64,000 bases of DNA from Pieris napi. Lineage: Eukaryota > Arthropoda > Insecta > Lepidoptera > Pieridae. Every line of letters starts with the position of its first letter. The first letter of the stretch is position 1. Of this stretch, positions 10,601 through 20,510 are shown piece by piece. The position numbers and the translations under genes were made by a program. Below the pieces are notes generated by a model, which was given only the letters and a program-made list of their open reading frames with translations, was not told the DNA's origin and searched no databases. The stretch covers positions 9,327,501 to 9,391,500 of the forward strand of contig NC_062242.1 of NCBI RefSeq assembly GCF_905475465.1. The letters are read 5' to 3'.

Positions 10601-13600
10601 ATCTTATATTTATAAATGGGTAGTTTCGTTGGTAACACTGTCCCTGTTGAACTGATGAAGTACATATATTAGATCTGAAGGCAAGTTTTATATGATTTCA
10701 TTATATAAAATGTTTCAGAAACCCCTAAAGCAAGAATATCTGCCAGTAGACCCTCGGAGACCAGCAAATCCCAGCTTCGATAATGGTGTAGACGTTTCAG
10801 TCCAAGGATTGCCAACGGTGGAACAGCAACCAATTTTCCAAGTGTCACCAATTAATGGACAACTGTTTTCGGCGCCAAGTATTAATGCGGATATACGCAA
10901 TTTGGACCCAAGCTTCAGACAGATACAAGTAAGGCTCGTTTATATAAATGTATAAAGGTTTTACCTTAGAGACACGTAGGTGATTGAATACCAGGGCCAT
11001 AAGACGTGCAGGTTTCCTTATGATGTTTTTACTTACTATATTACATAGATAGTTTAAAGTCGCATACTCAATAACTAACACTATCTTTTGTTATTAAAAG
11101 AAATGATAATCTTCATAAATAAATAAATTCTATACGCAATTGTTACGGATCGTTACATGCAGAGAGTTATATCTACTTAGAACGTTAAACAAAATTACAC
11201 ATCAAATATAGTCTAGCACCAAATACAGCACAATAAACTTGTTCTCTTCTTTATAGTACCAGCAGCAACTGCAAAAAGCTCAAGAATTCGCAAGACAAAG
11301 GGAATTCGACGCCAAAGTGAGAAGTTCTAATGGCCTACCATCTCAACAGGTGCCCAGACAATTCGTCCAAACTACAACTGTTAAACCAGAATTTAAAACT
11401 GCAGAGCCAACAACCGAAACATTCGACCTTAATGAAGAAGAAGTAGATCCTAAAGAGCAAAAAGAGAACGTTTCAGTAGAAGTGACAAAGCAGAATGTCC
11501 AAGAATACCCACCGGAATTATTTTTAAGTCCGCTGACGCAGTTGAAATCGCCTCAGTTTGTCTCACTTGAACAATTAGGTCAATTACGAGCTCCTCTATA
11601 CTACCAGCCAATCCAGTCATCGAACTTCCCAGGATTCGACGGTCCGGCGCATTTGTCCGCTCTACCGTCAGTTTTAGCTCAAAAACAAGTTTTAGAACAA
11701 CAAACCCAGCCACTCACCCAAAATCCAATCATCGTGCAGGAACCATTACGAGAACCTACAAACCCATATCAACAAATTAATCAGTACCAACCTCAAATTC
11801 AAGCTTTCCCATTCCAACCGCAACCTGTTGTTTACCAACCTCAAGCAATCAATCCAGCTCAGACAAACCAATTTGCTCAGCCTCAATACCAACCAGGTCA
11901 AGTTCCGCAACCGAATCCAGATGTAGAAAACATTGAACCTACTGAACAACAGACTCAAACGCAAGTTCCTCAGTATCAAACACCAGTTTTTATACAGCCT
12001 CAAGCGCAGCCAGTTCAACCGAACCAATTCATCCAGCCCAACTTTGCGCAGCCTAATCCCTATGCTCAGCCCAATCAATTTGTCCAGCCTAGCCAAGTTC
12101 AACCAAATATTTTTCCACAAGCAGGACAGTATCAACCAATTATCCAACCCAATCAATACGCTCAACCCCAATTCGTTCAGGCATTTGAACAGCAACAATC
12201 AGGAGTAGACCAACAAGCGCAGCAACCTCAAATTATCTATCAAAATGTTCAACCTCAGTATTATCAACCAAGCCAATACCAAGATCAGGCTCAAGCCAAC
12301 CAGTACGATATCCAGAACCAATATCCGCAAGCACAAGGACAAGTCGCTTTACAAAGTGGGATAAACGATCTGCCAGACAATGGCTTGGATGCAGAGGAAC
12401 TCGAAGAAAACGAGGGAAATAGAGCAACCGCGGTTGCTACTGCTTTTGGTACCAGGTAAGTTCCTATCATTTTTAGAATCTCCATTTCGAACGATTAGAC
12501 GCGCACCAAGCACTTACTCAGATGACTTACTTACAAATGTAGTTTCAAGTTTCATCTTGATATAGCTCTTATAATTGTTAATTAACTAACTTCGTTCGCA
12601 CGTAAATTTAAAACGTAGAGGAAAATTGTTCATATCTAATTGTTGTCCTAGCAACATACAGTTAATATTTCCAATAATTCCTCATTAGTCAATGTTTTTT
12701 ATACAATGCATAAACTACCCTCTTGAGTCTTTGCATTGATGTATAAGTTAAGTTTAATGAGCAAATTTCATGCAAGAATGGTGGGTCATTATTGTGGAAG
12801 TAATAATATCGGGGTCGTAACTATCCAATATTAATAAACTAATTAAAACTCATCATTCAATTGTTTATGTAAGGTTAGACAATAAAATTTTACAAAATCA
12901 ATACACAATTTCAAGCGTTAAGTCGTAACTTTCGTTATAATATATGTATTTTCATAAATAAACCCTATCACGTATTGGCAATGATAGCATTACACAATAT
13001 ACTTAAATATTCAGAACGAAACCTAATAGGGTAACATTTTAATACGACCTTGTCCTTAATACATCTGGAATGATGCGTCATGTCTGTTTGTCTGTCTAGA
13101 TCTTTCGGTTACAATTTACATTATTATTTAAAGAACGCTTAACTTTGCAGATTGAAAGTTAAAATTTTTTGAAATATTAACTGAAAGCGTAGGGGTATAA
13201 AACATTTAAAATGGCACAACCCCTTTTTAGGTCTCAGATTTCTGTATTAGTTTCATGATATCAATCTAATAGGCAAGTAGGTGATCAGCCTCCTGTGCCT
13301 GACAGACGCCGTCAAGCAAGCCGGTTTCCTTGCGATGTTTTAATTCACCGTTCAAGCAAATTTTAAATGCGCACTTAGAAAGAAAGTCCATTGGTGCACA
13401 GCCGGGTTCGAGCCTAAGACCTCAGGGATGAGAGTCGCTGAAGCCACTAGACCAACACTGCTGCTTATAACACATTTAGATAAATTAAACTTATGAAGTC
13501 CTATAAAGTCCCAAATTCTTCCTGTTTCAGAACTCAGCCCCGTGTTGTTCCAACTTACGGCGCTCCAGCTCCCGTACCCACTTATCAAACAACCACGGAG

Positions 13601-16600
13601 GCCAATGATGAGGTACTAGATTAAACAAACAAAAATATGCAACACTTGCGTAATAAACTTAAAAGCTATTTAAACATGGCATTCCTATCTGTAGACAGGG
13701 CAAAATGCTAACTGTTAATAATAATAATATTCGGTTAAATAAATTAATAGTTTAGCCAGAAGAATCATATATCCTGTGTTAATTATAATCATAAGCCCGA
13801 GTTGGTCTGTATGACCCTGATTTCATTTGGATGGTGCTGGTTCCATTTCCACTTATTAAATGATTGTTGTGTTTGCCCACAAATATGATTAGGTAGCGTT
13901 AAAGTCCTAGAGGACGGAGCGTGCTCCAATCCTAGACCCATCAATGCAGGCGTTCTGCAAGGTTGTGTTCTCTAGCCCACCCTGTTCGTTCTGCATACCA
14001 ATGGCCTGTTGTACATCGCAACTGAAAAGGGTGCATTGCCGGTCAAAAATCATGAGGATATTTCCAGAGAAATTGGCGCCCGGGCCCGAAGCGAGACGCC
14101 AAGCCCACCAAATAAAGTCCCTTTTTAGGAAAGGGGAGATTTGACACTCCCATGCTGCCTAGCTTCTCGGCCACAGATCTGGCTGATCACGTGCCTGATA
14201 GGCTACTATGTTGGGGTCTTTTAAATTAAAAAAAATTGTGGCGTTTCAGAGTGTAACCGAAGACGGACCAGCTGTTGCGCAGGCCACCGCAGTAGCCACT
14301 GGCAGGAGAAAGAGTGCTAAGTTGAGGTAACATTTACACAAATTATTAACTTCTCTAGGTGTCTCGAGTCAAGTATATTTAAGTTATATATATATGCTGT
14401 GTTTAAACACCGTCGGGTTTTGATTTCTTAAGTTGACTGGCTATTTAATAAAAGCCGTATGCTCAGAGCCAATGGTATTTTGGAAATTGCGTCGACGAAT
14501 TCTTGCTGAGATCTGTCGATGCGAAAATTGCATTAAAATTGTCTGTGACACGTGGCCAAAACGCGAATTCGAAACTAACGTTGTTTGGCATTTTCTTTGG
14601 CATCACCAAAAGGTAAATGAAATATTTCAAAAAGATTTTCCGTAACGTTTCAGCTTAAAAAAAGTTCAGTGTTTTATATGTAACATTATGTAAACAATGA
14701 GCGTGTGTATTGCTTTTGCTCTCATGAAATGAAAAATATTCCTTAAATAGTTATAGTTTGGAACCGGGAAAAGGTCAATGCCCTGAAGATCCCAGAACTC
14801 AAGCGCTTTCGAGAAAAAACGATAAAGTTAGAAACTCAGCGGGATCACAAACTTTAGATAACTCACTGAACGCGGCCAAGCCAAGAGTTTAACTTACAGT
14901 CGGGATATTTGTTACTTAGTACTTGAGCTTTAAAAGAATTTTCACAAACTAAGCAATTACTTTAAATGCATTGGATTTGACATACCGAAGTCATACTTAG
15001 CGCTAAGTCCGTTGTTCCAAACAGAGCGTTTTTTAATCGACACTTTGTTTCGCACATTCTTTAAGAAAATACAATTCGTAAAAGGCCGGCTTAGCACTTG
15101 CGAGCCTTCTGGGAGTGTGAGCGTGGGCGAGTCACTTAATATTTTCTCCTGCCTGTTAGGCCCCTGTTGTATAAAAAGAAATCTCTAATCTAAATATTCC
15201 TAAATTAGGTCTTGTAATTGTCTTCAATACTGGGAATACTTTTTCACAAGGATTTATTTATTTATTAATACTTCGTTGCATTACAACATGAAAATTAAAC
15301 ATATATGAAATGGAGGGCTGGCGGCCTTATCGAATTCGAACGATCTCTTCCAGGCAAACACTGTGAGAATAAAAAATGTATTAAATCAGATAAGGTAGCA
15401 AGAAGTGCAAAAATAAATATTACATAAGAAAAACTAAAAACAAAATAAGCTAATAAAGTATATATGAAAGGTTTTCACGCGAAGCCCCTATTGTCTGATT
15501 AAGTAAATAAATTAGTAGTCATCTAGACACTTAAACTTATAATACAGTTCTTAATATGTTTATTATTCTAGAGCTTTCCGTTATTGTTTTAGTGGATTAG
15601 TCGTGAATTCTTAAGGCGTTCAAGAGATATGGAGAAATAACAATTGTTTCTAATGTACGCACGGTTTAGCCGTCGTAACTTGGGTTCGGATTGTATTAGC
15701 CGATAAACTCAATGTTCTATTATTGAATCTATACGTAAAACACGTTGCATGGTAACGACTAATCATTTAATAGAAAAAAGAATAAAAGGATAGTTGGTAT
15801 TCACACTTTAGTTTCCCTAATTAACGACAGATGTCTATGAACTATTTTGATGTTCTTTCCAATACCTTTGTTAATTTCTTTTACAACTTTTTTATACAAC
15901 GGTGCAAACAGACGTGCTTAATGTTAAGTAATATCGCTCATGGGCACTCACATAGCAAGTTGGTACGTTTTTTTCTGAACCTTTAATATTACAGGCTACA
16001 TCAAAACATTAAAAAAAAACCAGTGGCGCTACAACATCTTTAGGTCTTGGCCTCAGATTTCTGAATCTGTTTCATGATCACTTTTAAATCTAATAGGCAA
16101 GTAGGTGATCAGCTTCCAGTGTCTGACACACGCCGTCGACTTTTTGGGTGTAAGACATGTCGGTTTCCTTACGATGTTTTCCTTCACCGTTCGAGCAAAT
16201 GTTAAATGCGCACATAGAAATAAAGTCCATTGGTGCACTGCCGGGGATTTAACCTACGACCTCAGGTATGAGAGTCGCACGCTGAAGCCACTAGGCAAAC
16301 AACATCAAAACATTTACAAACTGAAATACAAAAAGAAATTAATTCTTGAAAAGATGGCTCAACCGAGTAATGAATAACGTTTAAAAGTAGACAAAATAGG
16401 ATACAGCTTTTAAGATGAAAGAGTGAAATAAAATTCTCAAAGGAGGCAACCCGCAGGGCGCTTAAGTAGATTTAGCCGTGCCAAGTAAACGGGCCGGTTG
16501 CCAAATACAGCGTTTTACATGGTTAGGAAAAATATATTTTCCGACGGGTAACTGAACAATTTTGGTTATTAAAGATTTTTCTTTATTACAACTGTTTATG

Positions 16601-17407
16601 TACTCAGACATAAGCTATGTTTTCCAATCCGAGGCTTCGGGGACTTTAGGTTTACGCACTATGCGTTAACAATGAGTGGTTTTTTTTTTTAAAGACAATT
16701 CACACCAATTGACCTAGTCCCATGCTAAGCTGGTGAAGCTTGTGTTATGGGTACTAGGCAATGGATATACATACATATTATAGATAGATAGACATATAAA
16801 TACATATTTAAACACCCAAGACCTAAGCACAACACCAAATGCTCATCACATCGATGCTCGTCTCAGCCGGGGATCGAACCCGGGACCCATGGATTCGCAG
16901 TCAGGGGTACCAACCACTAGACCAATAAGTCGTCAAAACAGACAAAAACTAATCTAAAATTGTGTTATATATTGCAATGAATACTCCCAAAAAACTGGAT
17001 CAATTTCTAGTTTATAATCATGAGTATAATATCTATATACGTAATATTATTAAAAACAGTTATGCGAAAGCGAATCAGGCCGCTAGGATTAACTACACAA
17101 GTTCGATTAGATATCACATAAATATTAAATTCCCATTAAAATGAAGCTTAGCTTTACCGAAACTGAATATGGTTCAAGTAATTGTTGTAGGGTCCGGAAG
17201 TTACATAATCGGGTTTAATTTCATATGCCTACCTATGCCATCGGCCTTCTGTATATGACTACTGTTTTTGTATTAATTTCGCACAAAATGTTGAAATGTT
17301 TCTATACTTTGTTCTAAATCATAATAATGTTTTTCAGGAGTCGTCGTATTCGCCCAGTCTTCACTGTGGACCGATCCGGACATCTAGTATTGGCTCAAGA
17401 ACAATAA
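7616..17407 (+). CDS. seven-exon gene for a secreted Gln/Pro-rich low-complexity protein, about 581 aa
   Basis: Exons: 7616-7621, 10109-10210, 10719-10928, 11257-12455, 13531-13612, 14250-14326 and 17338-17407. All introns are GT-AG and the phases agree throughout. The start MKLLVILSLAISSVVCQ is a signal peptide, so the product should be secreted. Mature-protein layout: a GWRPDGPSF motif near residues 24-32; a mixed region to about 245; a Gln/Pro/Asn/Tyr-rich region at about 248-474 with repeats such as QPNQF and QPQYQP; an acidic patch (AEELEENEG) at about 483-493; two ATAVAT-x-G modules; and a basic stretch (GRRKSAKLRSRR) before the C-terminal end PVFTVDRSGHLVLAQEQ. I do not recognise a named family. 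Insect cuticle, eggshell or other extracellular-matrix low-complexity proteins are possible. The function is unknown. Exon 1 is the least certain part. Confidence 0.82.
9750..9992. mobile_element. fold-back MITE family A, complete copy 1 (intron 1 of the Gln/Pro-rich gene)
   Basis: A 243-bp near-perfect palindrome: left end GCCCTGCGATTCTGTAACTC, right end its complement. The arms are about 106 bp around a 30-bp loop ('caataaacaacaagctccca'). Two mismatches separate the arms. Both arms share the variant CAGCTG where other copies have CAGCGG/CCGCTG. No target duplication is clear. Confidence 0.85.
10109..10210 (+). CDS. exon 2: signal peptide core and mature N-terminus
   Basis: Preceded by TTATTTTTAG and followed by GTACGTAA. 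It encodes 34 codons in phase 0, starting LLVILSLAISSVVCQ, then APYPPSGWRPDGPSFDLPQ. Cleavage is likely around the VVC-Q-A region. A fold-back MITE ends only 117 bp upstream of the acceptor. Confidence 0.8.
10441..10565 (-). repeat. dispersed lepidopteran short repeat (ggccggcaacgc type)
   Basis: Contains 'gggcaggaggctcacctga', 'gataccgccgcccatggac' and 'gctcgcaagtgcgttgccgg', the complement of the copy at 61,986-62,095. It sits in intron 2 of the Gln/Pro-rich gene. It probably derives from the 3' end of a retroelement. Confidence 0.65.
10719..10928 (+). CDS. exon 3 of the Gln/Pro-rich gene
   Basis: Acceptor TGTTTCAG, donor GTAAGG, 70 codons, phase 0 at both ends. The encoded segment runs from KPLKQEYLPVDPRRP to LDPSFRQIQ. 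The intron before it contains a dispersed short repeat (10,441-10,565). Confidence 0.82.
11257..12455 (+). CDS. exon 4: main low-complexity exon
   Basis: Acceptor TTCTTTATAG, donor GTAAGT. 399 codons plus two bases of an Arg codon completed in exon 5. It begins YQQQLQKAQEFARQREFDAK (a short Gln-rich, probably helical stretch), passes through an acidic segment (FDLNEEEVDPKEQKEN), and then a long Gln/Pro-rich stretch with Tyr, Asn and Phe. It ends RATAVATAFGT plus the split Arg. Antisense open frames across it are codon-bias shadows. Confidence 0.9.
13211..13463 (-). mobile_element. SINE family 1, near full-length, in intron 4
   Basis: Reads on the minus strand from a tRNA-like head ('agtgttggtctagtggcttc', diverged B box) through 'caatggactttctttctaag' and the Lepidoptera-wide block 'aaacatcgcaaggaaaccgg', to a tail matching 'ctgagacctaaaaaggg'. 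The copies at 16.0, 35.4 and 62.6 kb are related. Confidence 0.75.
13531..13612 (+). CDS. exon 5 of the Gln/Pro-rich gene
   Basis: Acceptor CCTGTTTCAG, donor GTACTA (weak after position 3). It completes an Arg codon and then encodes 27 residues, TQPRVVPTYGAPAPVPTYQT followed by TTEANDE. The preceding intron holds a SINE that ends about 65 bp upstream of this exon. Confidence 0.78.
13916..14036 (+). mobile_element. reverse-transcriptase scrap from a jockey-like non-LTR element
   Basis: Reads INAGVLQGCVL, then a stop, then PTLFVLHTNGLL. This fits the non-LTR reverse transcriptase motif around NAGVPQGSVLSPTLF (general family knowledge), with the Ser codon now a stop. It lies in intron 5 of the Gln/Pro-rich gene and ends before the YADD-type catalytic box. 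It is dead sequence. Confidence 0.65.
14250..14326 (+). CDS. exon 6: second ATAVAT module and basic stretch
   Basis: Acceptor GGCGTTTCAG, donor GTAACA. It encodes SVTEDGPAVAQ and then ATAVATGRRKSAKL plus a split Arg codon, joining exon 7 in phase. Confidence 0.8.
15084..15185 (+). repeat. dispersed short repeat (ggccggcaacgc type), diverged
   Basis: 'aggccggcttagcacttgcg', 'agccttctgggagtgtgag' and then 'ctcctgcctgttaggcccct' follow the order seen in the better copy at 61,986-62,095. It is inside intron 6. Confidence 0.55.
15252..15440 (-). mobile_element. 3' end of a non-LTR element (same family as 20.1-20.5 kb)
   Basis: Starts 'tatttattaatacttcgttg' and contains 'ggcggccttatcgaattcga' and 'cgatctcttccaggcaa', the complement of the 3'UTR at 20,390-20,500 ('ttgcctggacgagatcgctc', 'aaggccgcc', 'gcaacgaagtattaataaat'). 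Only the 3' end is kept, as usual for 5'-truncated LINEs. Confidence 0.6.
16020..16303 (-). mobile_element. SINE family 1, near full-length, in intron 6
   Basis: Begins 'cagtggcgctacaacatctt' (complement of the 3' tail) and ends with the tRNA-like head ('acctcaggtatgagagtcgc', 'gctgaagccactaggcaaac'). The usual B box GGTTCGATCC is damaged here (gggatttaacc). The frames that open across it are the standard false frames of this SINE. Confidence 0.8.
16680..16934 (-). mobile_element. SINE family 2 (tRNA-derived), full-length, in intron 6
   Basis: On the minus strand it starts GACTTATTGGTCTAGTGGTT (A box), has GGGTTCGATCCCCGGCTGAG (intact B box), passes 'cccataacacaagcttcacc' and ends 'attgtctttaaaaaaaaaa'. 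It is about 255 bp. A second full copy in the same orientation is at 34,902-35,151. Confidence 0.85.
17338..17407 (+). CDS. exon 7: C-terminus and stop
   Basis: Acceptor TAATGTTTTTCAG. After the split Arg it reads SRRIRPVFTVDRSGHLVLAQ, then EQ and TAA at 17,405-17,407. The intron before it is about 3 kb and carries a LINE tail and two SINEs. No single polyadenylation signal stands out soon after the stop. Confidence 0.82.
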
Positions 17408-17797
17408 TCAAACATATAATAAGGCATATATAGGATAGAAATGGTCTTTATTCGAACATAACTAGAATCAGTTTCGTTTTGACATTTATTTTACATGCAA
17501 AATCTATAATTCTTTATTTATGTAGCACGCTTTGCCTAGTCTACCAACTTTTATTACACGCTTTATATTAGCTTCACCTGTATGTATGTATGTATGTATG
17601 TAACCGACTCCTTCGGACTCGATTTTGACCCACTTTAAACGGACAGATTTAATTCAAACTTTGTACACTTATAAAGAATCAGCGACAATATAATAATTTC
17701 ATAGGTTTATCTCGAAAAAACAATGAAATTTTTTTTAAGTCCACAAAGCAATACGATTAAATTGAGACAACACGTATTGCTGCTAGGACTAAAAAGT
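17408..17797. other. 3' flank of the Gln/Pro-rich gene with a TATG microsatellite
   Basis: Putative 3'UTR and downstream sequence. A (TATG)n run of about 24 bp lies at 17,579-17,602, followed by 'taaccgactccttcggactc', which I take to be part of a dispersed repeat. The polyadenylation site cannot be fixed by eye. Confidence 0.4.
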
Positions 17798-17972
17798 GGA
17801 AAATAAATATAGTTTAAAAAAAAACTATAAAACGTTGTTGTGAACTATAAAACGAAAAATGCTTTTTTCATTACTATTTTCAGCCTAGGAATTATTTTTT
17901 ACTTTTTATTTTGATGTGCTTTCAAAGAGTGTTTTATAGTTTTTTTAAACTATATTTATTTATCTTTCCGGT
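17798..17972. repeat. AT-rich inverted repeat
   Basis: 'gaaaataaatatagtttaaa' followed by 'aaaaaactataaaacg' on the left is matched in inverse by 'gttttatagtttttttaaac' followed by 'tatatttatttatctttcc' on the right, so a stem of about 35 bp closes a loop of about 100 bp. It is probably a small MITE; the ends are not resolved. Confidence 0.5.
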
Positions 17973-18844
17973 TCAGTTACTTATATATTTAAAAAAATAT
18001 ATTATTATATTATCTATGTATTTATATTAATTATAGTAAGTTTATGTATTTTATTGTTTATAAATTATTTTTATGATACAAAATACGTAATTTATGATAT
18101 AAATGCATTTCATTTTTATTTGAAAATATTTTAATAAATATGTATTAAATTATTGTTAACATGTATTATACATATCGTATATATTTTTATGTATTATGTA
18201 TATACGTAATTATGTATGTTTATTAGACCATATAATTATGAAAGTAACTACGTTTTTATTAACATGTTCTGATATATTTATTTCTTATGGTTGTGATTCG
18301 AAGATTAAAGATATTGATTCTATTTTTGTTTTTTTTGACAAAGTTAGTAATAATAAATAAATGGTTTCTACTTCGATAATAATTTAACAAAATTGTTTAC
18401 CTGTGATGTTTGAAAGTGTGTTTATTAAGGTTAACAAAATAACGAACGAATTAAAGAAACAATAACTAAACTATTTTCATTCTCAAAGATAATTGTCGAA
18501 TTTTGTAATAACGCGCACTTGTAAACTGACTTTAACAAAAAGGAATGTGATGGGATTACAAAGTAATCGAGGAAACTACAATCATGTTGCAATGGAGAAC
18601 ATAAATCAAAATACCAAAGACCTAATTGCCTTAAAAGTGATATCATATTATATTGTTGAGTTTAGTTTTAAATTGTAATTAGTACTTCATATATCATTTC
18701 TATTGTTAACCAAATCCTATTGCGCTTATTTCGAACTACAAACTAGAATTCAACTAAAACACAATTATACAAAACAGCTTATTAAAATCGTGTTGTGAAA
18801 ATACGCTTCAAAAGCTCAAAGTTTTAACCATAATTTAAATTTTA
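17973..18844. other. no gene seen
   Basis: Very AT-rich sequence with many short TATGTATA-like runs. Open frames on both strands around 18.43-18.68 kb overlap each other and have no family resemblance. Confidence 0.35.
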
Positions 18845-19468
18845 TGGTGGCTGTACACACTCGGCGAGAGCCTCTCGCCGAGAGTCTCGACCGAGAGGAC
18901 CGAGAGAAGAGCGCAGCCTGTACACACTCGTTACGTTATTTGTATTTAAAACACCGTTAATAATGGACGTGGAAACCGCTGCTGCTGTTTGTCTTTGTGC
19001 AATAAGTTATTATAATTTTCTTCACGTTTATCATTAAAAAAAAATTACGAAGCCATGGCGAAGAAGAAGATGGTGGATGGTTACTATGCACCGCAACAGA
19101 AATAGGTAATTAGGTTCATAAAGTTTTAATATTATCCAAAATTGTAAATTGCTACTTGTATGTATGTTTTACCTTTTGTATGTCATTCATTTATTTTGTA
19201 CTTTAACTCTAACTCTAATTCGCGTTCGTTAGACCACATTGTGCGATACGTCCTGTCACAACCACAGTCATCGAGCAAGTGATTGAACGAGTGTGTACAG
19301 GTCGCTCTCGTTTTACTCGCGAGACCCTTTGACTCGTGCGCAAAAAACCGACAGGCGACCGAGAGAGGCGAGACCGACTGCGAGGAAGCAAGGCGAGACG
19401 AGAGCTCTACTGTACACTCTCGCCCTCGGCCTGTCTCGGGGTGTCTCGCCGAGTGTGTACAGCTACCA
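18845..19468 (+). mobile_element. PIF/Harbinger-derived element with transposase exon-1 remnant, 624 bp
   Basis: Inverted ends: TGGTGGCTGTACACACTCGG on the left against CCGAGTGTGTACAGCTACCA (inverse sense) on the right, bordered by TTA (18,842-18,844) and TAA (19,469-19,471). The motif TGTACACACTCG recurs inside at about 18,921 and, inverted, at about 19,290. From the ATG at 18,963 a frame encodes MDVETAAAVCLCAISYYNFL, then HVYH, a TAA stop at 19,035, and on in the same frame to RRRRWWMVTMHRNRN, ending at AG|GTAAT (19,105/19,106), which looks like an exon donor. The Arg-rich RRWW motif is, from family knowledge, typical of the N-terminus of Harbinger transposases. The nuclease domain is missing, so the copy is non-autonomous. 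Confidence 0.75.
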
Positions 19469-20040
19469 TAACATTCGTGAAGCGGCAACAGTTTTTCTCA
19501 TTCATATATCTAATTACTCTTGTACACGAAATAAATTTCGACGAAAGCAGTTTCATTTGAATATGTTTGCATATTCGCAGACTCACGGCAGAATTGGATG
19601 TCATTACATTTTCAGTTACTATGGAAAATTTTGTTCAGGCTTTTGCTAGACATTAGTGGATGTTGGTGCCTAAAATATGGAGGTGAGTAAAAGCTGACGC
19701 GATGTTATACTCGCTGTTTCAGTGTTACAGTGTGGACGAATTCTGACGAATTTACACAAAACATTAGGAGTTTTAATGGAAGCCGTGTTCTGTTGTACGG
19801 TACATTGTCGATACGATAGTGTGTATAATTTTGTTTATATGTCACATCATAAAATAACACAGTGTAATTTGAGAAAAAGGTTCGTAACTGATGAGCACGC
19901 TATAAATAAAGGCACTGGTCGGTCCTCAGAGCCCATTTCGGCCGAGCTACATTTCATTTCGCCAACCGCGAGATTCCGCTCCAAAAAAAAATACGGTCCT
20001 CAGTTCGATGGAGCGGTCGTACCAAGCAGAAGTCTTTACA
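19469..20040. other. no gene seen
   Basis: Moderately AT-rich sequence. A frame at 19,722-20,063 (113 codons) shows no recognisable domain and is followed directly by a LINE 3' end, so it may be part of decayed retroelement sequence. It is not supported as a gene. Confidence 0.3.
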
Positions 20041-20059
20041 TAGAAGTCTGGTGTCGAAA

Positions 20060-20510
20060 TTAAACTAAATTAAATCCTTTAAGGTCTCTGCAATGAGGCT
20101 ATGGAATTCACTTCCTGTCCCTATTAGCTGCTTCTCTATCTCCCTTTAAATCTCTATTGTACAAACAGTACCTGTCCACATCGTATCCCTAACTTTCATA
20201 CTAACTGACGTGAGACTGATCTAGAATTGTCGTGATTCAGTTTCACTCTTTATTTTTCAGGTGTCCTTTTTAGTTTAGTTTTTTTTTGTTTCTGTATTAG
20301 TTTTGTGTAAATAATTATATGTATAAATATGTATTTTGCACTTCTTGCTTACCTTATCTAATTTAATATATTTTCTTTTTTTTAACAGTAGTTGCCTGGA
20401 CGAGATCGCTCGAAAGCCATAAGGCCGCCAGTTGCCCTCCTTTTCATTAAATTTTGTCAACTTTATTATGTTTTTGCAACGAAGTATTAATAAATAAATC
20501 AATTATGACA
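20060..20510 (+). mobile_element. 3' end of a non-LTR retrotransposon
   Basis: Starts with a decayed C-terminal coding scrap VSAMRLWNSLPVPISCFSIS, which follows the RLWNSLP motif found at the C-terminus of many insect LINE ORF2 proteins. A 3'UTR follows with 'gttgcctggacgagatcgct' and 'ataaggccgccagttgccct', ending 'gcaacgaagtattaataaat'. Related 3' ends are at 15.25-15.44 kb (minus) and 22.84-22.93 kb (plus). Confidence 0.6.

Noticed and set aside
10692..10955. Separate small gene starting at an ATG just before exon 3
   Set aside because: The ATG lies in intron 2 upstream of a good acceptor (TGTTTCAG), and the frame runs past the donor at 10,928; only 10,719-10,928 fits as an exon of the larger gene.
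11450..12485. Long antisense open frames opposite exon 4 (for example 11,746-12,198, Leu-rich)
   Set aside because: They are produced by the CAA/CAG-rich sense codons read in reverse (TTG/CTG); no signal peptide, domain or splice support.
14433..14645. 70-residue frame in intron 6 (FWKLRRRILAEICR...)
   Set aside because: No domain recognised and no acceptor/donor pair in phase with exons 6 and 7; could be decayed transposon sequence but unproven.
16861..16930. tRNA gene on the minus strand (also at 35,085-35,150 and 63,840-63,900)
   Set aside because: A and B boxes are present, but each is continuous with a dispersed SINE body and poly(A) tail, repeated at other sites.
19183..19649. Overlapping open frames on both strands at 19.2-19.6 kb
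   Set aside because: They fall in the GC-rich terminal inverted repeat of the Harbinger-derived element, where stops are rare by composition.
19722..20063. 113-residue frame before the LINE 3' end
   Set aside because: Not similar to known LINE C-termini and no host-gene features; treated as chance or decayed sequence.
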